Shown piece after piece: positions 58,240 to 64,000 of a DNA stretch of 64,000 bases. The notes under the pieces are model-generated. The model searched no databases. It saw only the letters and a list, made by a program, of their open reading frames with translations, and had not been told where the DNA came from. The first letter of the stretch is position 1. Every line of letters begins with the position of its first letter. The DNA is from Cheilinus undulatus (taxonomy: Eukaryota > Chordata > Actinopteri > Labriformes > Labridae), in contig NC_054866.1 in the NCBI RefSeq assembly GCF_018320785.1, forward strand, positions 35,317,000 to 35,380,999, written 5' to 3'. The translations under genes and the position numbers were made by a program.

Positions 58240-60240
58240 GTAAGCTTGGGACGGCCCTGGTGGCACATAAACAGCCAATCACATGTGAATGTCTGTGCAG
58301 TGTTCTGTATGTTAGCGGCTAACATCTTAGTACCCAGATTTTTTGGATGGAGACAGTCTCTGCTGAAAATGGACCATCTTTCCCAAAACAAATCAAAGTT
58401 TGGGACATAGGGAACAGCATGCACCTTGCATGTTGACTGCAGCCAGCTGTGTAGGCTGACGAGTCCCATCCTGTGACCGACAGTGGGGATGGGGCCAGAG
58501 ATGAAGACTGACCTCCCACAACAAGCAAGGAACTTAAGGAGATTTTAAAAGTCAGATTCCATCATCTCAAACTGCTGGGGGGTAGTATCGTTCATTCCAA
58601 CATGGACTCTAACTCTTTTAATGGAGGATGAGAGTGATGGCGGTAAATCCTGGAGTTTTTTAAGGATGCAGTTAACCAGCAAAACATTGTGTGACAACAT
58701 TAAAAAATTGCACATTTATAATGATGGAATCAGCGATGAGCAGTGTGGAAGGAGAGAAAAGTGACTGAGGGGCTGCGGGCTGTGCCTTGCTCGGTGACAG
58801 CGCAGCAAAAGGTGGGGAAGTCATTTTTTGAGGAGAGAGCAACTGCCTCAGGACAGCCAGAGGAGCGGGCGACCCACTACCTCTGTGGTGCTGAAGTGAA
58901 GTTCAGCAGGGAACAGCGGGATGTGCAAGCTTTCCACCCTGGTATGGTGGCAGCCGGGAAAGGCAGCGTGTAGTGGAGAAATAAGGATTGGTTCGGTTAG
59001 GACACTGGTTGGATAATATTTCACTGGATTCACTCAGGTGTGTCGGCCAGAACGCCACTTAAAGCCAGAATATTCCAGAGCAGACAATAATGAGCGTTAA
59101 ATTTGGCTGTGGATGTTTATGTCCTTTTCATCACAGTAACATGTACAATCTGCCAACGATCATGCAGTACAACTTTGCATTTGGGTCTGGCTGAGTTCCT
59201 GCTGTGGGTTAGCTGTAGGCTAGCTGTGGTTTTTCTGTGGTTTAGCTGTGGTTTCTATAAGGACATAGTATAACAAACAGAATTATGTGTAAGTATGCAT
59301 CATCTTACTGCTACAGAAATAATAGAGAGTCAAAATAAGGAAGCTATTACAGAGCTTATAAACATAAAGTCACATCATGTTAGCTGAGGAAACATGCCTG
59401 TGCTGCAATGTTAGCTAATTAGCACAGTGCTAATGTCTAAACACAAACTTTACCACACTTTACAGAACAATGTTAGCAAACATAGAATTAACACAGCATA
59501 GCTCTCATTATCACATTTATCACAGCATATCAGCACTTACTCCTTTCATTCACGCACAGCGAACTTATGATAGAGTTAATCCACAGCACACTGACCGCAT
59601 GACACTCTGCACTGCACTGCTTATTTTCCTGATATTATTTGCTAGTAGCCAGCAGGGGGAGCTCTTTCCTCACTAACTTGCTATACTAAGGAACCCTAAC
59701 AGCAATCTCACAATATATTGAACAGCAGAAATAATAACTTTAAGGTAACTTTGGGGCCTTTCCTATACAGTTGGTAGGAGGCGAGTGGGCAGGCTCCCGC
59801 TGTGAGTTACCAGCCAGTGGAGGGAAATTAAAGGTGTCAAACCTGTTCTGCAGCTGGACTGTACAGGAACCCAGGTGATTGAAGGAGATGGTCCTGTTCT
59901 TCTTTTTATGATCGCCACCAGGAACCCATGACTCCTTTTGTGGTGGTGTGGAGCTCACCAGGCCCTAGGTTTACCCCCGAGCTGAAGCCAGCAATCCCTG
60001 GGAGTAGGGCCTGGAGCAGGACCAGCGGGCATGGGAGCAGCAGCAGCAGTGGGAGTAGCAGCCGCCATAGCAGGAGAGGTAGATCCTGAAGTCGCTGCCT
60101 GGAATGACGCCTGATAGGGAGCCGTGTCATCCATTCCATCAGCACTGGCAGTTGTTGAAGCAGGACCAAACAGGATAGTGTCCAAATGCTTTTCTGCCTC
60201 CTGGATTTCAGAGAGATTTGAAATTCTCTGCTCAAACCTT
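58240..60240 (-). pseudogene. LINE ORF1 remnant with SGNH-esterase-like domain
   Basis: Minus strand. Near 58600-58250 pieces read VHVGMNDTTPQQFE, SVFISGPIPTVG, NFDLFWERWSIF and RDCLHPKNLGTKMLAANIQ. These match the GxND and DxxHP blocks of the esterase-like domain in L2/CR1-type LINE ORF1 proteins. Upstream, 60235-59740 gives an Ala/Pro-rich stretch, then WLQLGGKPRA and LQNRFDTF, also ORF1-like. Frame changes, stops and a ggggggcccc-type repeat end near 58200 show decay. Confidence 0.6.
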
Positions 60241-60989
60241 TTGACTGAGGCTAGAACAGTTCAGGCAGCTTGGTGGTGGGGTGAGTAGAGTCATGTTTCT
60301 TAACTCCCAATCCAGTGACTTCATGATTGAAATCACATAAGCAATGAGTAATATACTCCAAAACAGAGTATGAAAAGGTCAGAGTCAAAAGCTTTTTTAC
60401 TCCATTTAAATTGTGCTTTAAAGGCCAGAGTAAGCCAGCGTTTTTGACAGCCTGACACGCCGACATGGAGGAAGGCAGAAATCGGTATGGTTGGAACAAT
60501 AGTTCTGTCAACTCCACAATAGCTTCTCTTGGTATGTTATGTGGCACTAGCTAATACTGCATAGCCAGCAATTGGCATTGTGTTCTTAGAAAACACGAGC
60601 AGCATCTAAGCTAAATTTGTATGTATGCTGACTGCTAACTATGATATGGATGGCAAAGCATTTTGATGTTCAGCCTTTTTGTAAACTAAAAACCATAAAT
60701 GAAACTAAATGAAAAAGCCTCTACTTCTGTCTCTGCTTCTGCCTGTGTGAGCCATGCTTTTCAGCATGGCTTATGGACTTTAAGATGGGAAAATTTATCC
60801 ACAGACAATACATAATTTTAAAAGTGTGGAGAGTACTGCTTAATCATGCCATCCACAGAGGCTACAGCACATAATGACATTCGACATGTTGATGCAGTAC
60901 GTAAACATACTAAATCATGTTAGATGCAGTTGATATTTTCTTGTTTGTCTCATTTCCAAAATCGAAATCCCAGAATAGTGAAAAATTTC

Positions 60990-61400
60990 CAGGACAGTCT
61001 GGCTGCAGACTGTACATTACTAACTGCCACTCTCACAGACCATCTGAGACGCTATCTCTGTCAAAATGGAAGTGCCGTAGCTTGCCAATGTATTGTAGAT
61101 TTAAAAAAAAAGACAAAACAATCAACTTTAGTTATAAACAAAGTCTGACAGTTACATTCATGATATAACCACATTGCAAACATTACAGACTACTAAACAT
61201 TTCACAAATAAAGCACAGTACAAGTTCAGAAGTCTAATCTGGGATTGAATTATATATAGACCTGTTTAAGAAGTAGTTACAGTGGCTCGCTTTAGTATCT
61301 TTAGTGTTAGCTAAAGCTAATATAGCAATGCTAGCTACATAGTTAATGTGACTTAGCCAATATAGCAACACTACCTTTAGCAATGTGAGCCCCCAAAATA
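60990..61400 (+). mobile_element. GCTA-array element copy, short
   Basis: cagtctggctgcagactgta, then cagaccatctgagacgctat, aaagtctgacagttacattc, gacctgtttaagaagtag, then a few gctaa units to 61400. Same orientation as 24995-26065, with its array nearly lost. Confidence 0.6.
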
Positions 61401-61938
61401 AAACAATGTTACACTAACAACCACAAGTCCTTAATGTATGGTGTGCCTGTTGTAGAGTGGGTCAGATATTTTTTTGTAGTCGGGATCTGGATCTCATTGT
61501 TTACATTAAAGAGCTGGCTCTTGTAACTAGAGAATGACACATCACAACTGATTAGGAACAACCCTGACACTCCGTGTATATTGTAAAACAACAAAAATAC
61601 TGGTTTGGACAAACAAACAACTCCAGGAGCACATTTTGATATTGGGTTGGCCCATTCAAAGGAAAATCCTAAAGGTATCATACAGCTGACAATAACAGTT
61701 GCAGTCTTGTTTAATAAAGGATAACTCAAAAAAATAAGAGACCACAATAACATTAACAGATGCTTTTTTTTAATTATTAATGCTTTCAATAACAATGAAA
61801 ATATCTGATGGGAGACTGGAGACATTGGGTGATATACACTGAAAAGATCATTTCACCTCATAAAGTTTAACTTTTATGATTGACGAAGTGTGCATTTATA
61901 AAATACATATTTAAACTGGTAGACAAGAGTATGCTGCT
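61401..61938 (-). other. 3' flank of receptor 3
   Basis: Downstream of the receptor 3 stop on the minus strand. A 138-codon minus frame (61825-61409) has no motif. No clear poly(A) hexamer was found close to the stop. Confidence 0.4.
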
Positions 61939-63382
61939 TTATGAATTGAAAGTTCCTCGGCCCATGATTGCTTTCTTTGTGTTCCTCTCTGGTCTCAGCA
62001 GGATTATGTAACATTTGGGTCCAAACAGTGCCACCAACAGGCCAAAACTGGAGGCCAGGATGGCAAATATCTCGACAGCGTCTGCATACTTCCCTGGTGA
62101 GTTGACATAAGCAGGGACAAAGGCAACCCACACAGCACAGAAGATCAGCATGCTGAAAGTGATGAGTTTGGCCTCATTGAAGTTGTCGGGCAGATTCCTG
62201 GCCAGAAACGCCAACAGGAAGCAGAGGATAGCCAGAAAGCCAATATAACCCAACAAGACAGCAAAACCAATGGTAGACCCGACAACACACTCATAAACTA
62301 TCTTGTCATTGTAGTATTGAGTGTTTTTATGAGGAGAAGGTGAGGAGGAGACGATCCAGACAGTGCAAATTGTTGCCTGAACAGAAGTCAGCACCAGGAC
62401 TGTCCCTCGCTGTTGCATGGCACCAAACCACTTGAGAACAGCTCCCCCTCCTGGCCTTGAGGCCTTGAACACAGCAAGAACCACCATGGTTTTCACCAAA
62501 ATACATGACACACAAAGAACAAAGATGATCCCGAATGCTGCGTGTCTCAGCTGGCATGTCCAAAGACTGGGACGACCAATGAACAGCAGTGAACACAGGA
62601 AGCAGAGTTTTAGTGCCACCAGGAGCAGGAAACTCAACTCTGAGTTGTTCGCTCGGACCATGGGCGTGCTGCGGTGATAGGTGAAGATTCCCAGGACGAC
62701 AGCACAGAGAAATGAGCCCAGTAAGGAGGCAGTTGTGAGGCAGATTCCCAAAGGCTCATGGTAGGAGAGAAACTCTGTTTTCTTTGGAACACAGTGGTCA
62801 CGCTCTGGACTGGACCAGAAGTCTTCTGGACAACTGGTGCACTCTGTGGAGTCTGAGGAAGAGGATGAGGTTTATTTTTATACAGAGAAAATTCTTCTTG
62901 TACGATATGATCAATGTATTTAGCATGATGACAAACCAGATGAAGTGGTGATCTGTCCCTCAGAACAAGGGACACAGTCGAAGCAGCACTCAGGTTGTCC
63001 TTTCCTTCTGGCCATGCGGGTACCTGGAGGACAGCTCTCACTGCACACTGACCGAGGTGGCTGTAGGTAAGAAAACAAATCTGTAAATATACATCACTTT
63101 AAGTTGAAGTGGTTTACAGTCTTTTTACAGTGGGTCCTTATAATTAGAAATTACCCTCTTAGACTTAAAGTTCCAGAAGATTTTGTTTTCATCAATTTTA
63201 AGTTCTTCACCTCTCAAATCAGACCTTTTCACCTCACCCACAGTTTGAATTTTAGTTCTTCCATCAGGGAGCCACAGCCAGCTGATGACATCATAGATCG
63301 GTAGGGCATCACCGTTGTCATCAAATGAAACTTGGTCACCAAACGGTGTGGTGAAGTTGACCTTTTGTAAATAATGAACAAG
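61939..63382 (-). CDS. OlfC/V2R-like family C receptor 3 (3' part, three exons)
   Basis: Exons on the minus strand: 63382-63155, 63060-62937 and 62852-61939, joined in phase to 421 codons plus stop. They encode the end of the flytrap lobe ([20 protein letters not shown]), the 124-nt Cys exon ([28 protein letters not shown]) and the whole 7TM region in a single 914-nt exon. TM and tail blocks [18 protein letters not shown] and [16 protein letters not shown] are intact. The family's usual exon plan is kept, unlike receptors 1 and 2. It faces them tail to tail. The 5' exons are beyond 64000. Confidence 0.93.
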
Positions 63383-64000
63383 CTGCAAATGGAGAATGAA
63401 AACAGATTGTGGGGAAGACACCATGAAAAACCAACTGGTTTTAACCCACTATGCTCTGATTTACAATTAAAATGTGATGTTTTTCTTATTTTGAAATACA
63501 ATGATGCTTCCACTCTTTTTAGTATGCTTTGTCTATCATAAAACATGATAGTAATATTTCTGTGAAATTTATCATATCAAATATATAAACATTTTAAAAC
63601 AACTACACCATACGCATTAGTAAAGCACTAGTAACTCCTTCATTAGTAAATCATCTAGAAAGCATTAGTAATCATTAATATCTCATTTATATACAAAGCT
63701 GTAAATGCTTTGCTGTTGCATTAGTTATGTATTACTTAAGCTTAAGTCATCGCCTAAATGCATTATCAATCCCTACTTTTCATTTACAAACACAGCTATG
63801 AATGGTTTCTAATTGTGTTTGTCATGCATTCATTATGCTTTAGTCAATTCTTAACTCATCATTTAAAAATCATTATTTTTATTTGTTAGGCAATAATTAC
63901 CCTAACTCTACGCTTCTACCTAACCTATCATAAACTAATGTAATCCAACATAACCCAAACCAAGCCAACCTAATCAAGCTTTACACAACTCAACATGAGC
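63383..64000 (-). other. Receptor 3 intron, part
   Basis: No exon is seen. 63600-63860 is rich in imperfect cattagtaa words, and 63890-63990 in taaccta / aacccaa words, both simple degenerate repeats. Confidence 0.5.

Noticed and set aside
59906-60235. Leu/Pro-rich 109-codon minus frame as a host gene
   Set aside because: The overlapping frame gives Ala/Pro-rich sequence typical of LINE ORF1, and it lies next to the ORF1 esterase remnant.

Overview
The window is nuclear DNA from a ray-finned fish. The genes have introns with GT-AG boundaries, the introns and intergenic DNA are AT-rich and packed with DNA-transposon remnants, and the genes belong to families with typical teleost forms. A percomorph is likely but cannot be proved from this sequence alone.

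Region 1 (1-29591, + strand) is the 3' two thirds of plch1, encoding phospholipase C eta 1. Fourteen coding exons are visible, from the end of the acidic X-Y linker through the Y half of the catalytic barrel and the C2 domain to a very long disordered tail carried on one 2.7-kb exon. They join in frame to 1438 codons plus a stop. The introns hold two Tc1-like copies of one family, pieces of a second Tc1 family, a hAT-type element with a perfect 8-bp target duplication, long degenerate simple arrays, and a candidate 24-nt in-frame microexon inside the C2 domain.

Region 2 (29592-39838) is the 3' UTR and intergenic DNA. A large degraded DNA transposon begins about 15 bp after the plch1 stop codon.

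Region 3 (39839-64000) is the start of an OlfC / V2R-like family C receptor cluster. Two tandem + strand genes (39839-44667 and 47702-55440) each assemble from 11 exons into intact receptors of 887 and 886 aa, with signal peptide, Venus-flytrap domain, nine-cysteine domain and 7TM domain. A third receptor (63382 to 61939, minus strand, its 5' part outside the window) keeps the usual uninterrupted 7TM exon. A V2R-like cluster beside plch1 agrees with the published teleost layout, in which OlfC clusters lie near plch1 and neprilysin (from memory).

The most unusual signals are: five extra intron positions shared by the two tandem receptors; a ~400-bp tract of near identity between them that crosses an intron and looks like gene conversion, with a second such tract in the 7TM part; a TTAA-flanked MITE that accounts to within 1 bp for the length difference of one orthologous intron; a dispersed element family that carries degenerate GCTA-rich arrays inside long inverted termini; and the candidate plch1 microexon. 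The receptors probably sense amino acids in olfactory neurons. plch1 encodes a calcium-sensitive PLC, so the two are neighbours and not a functional operon.
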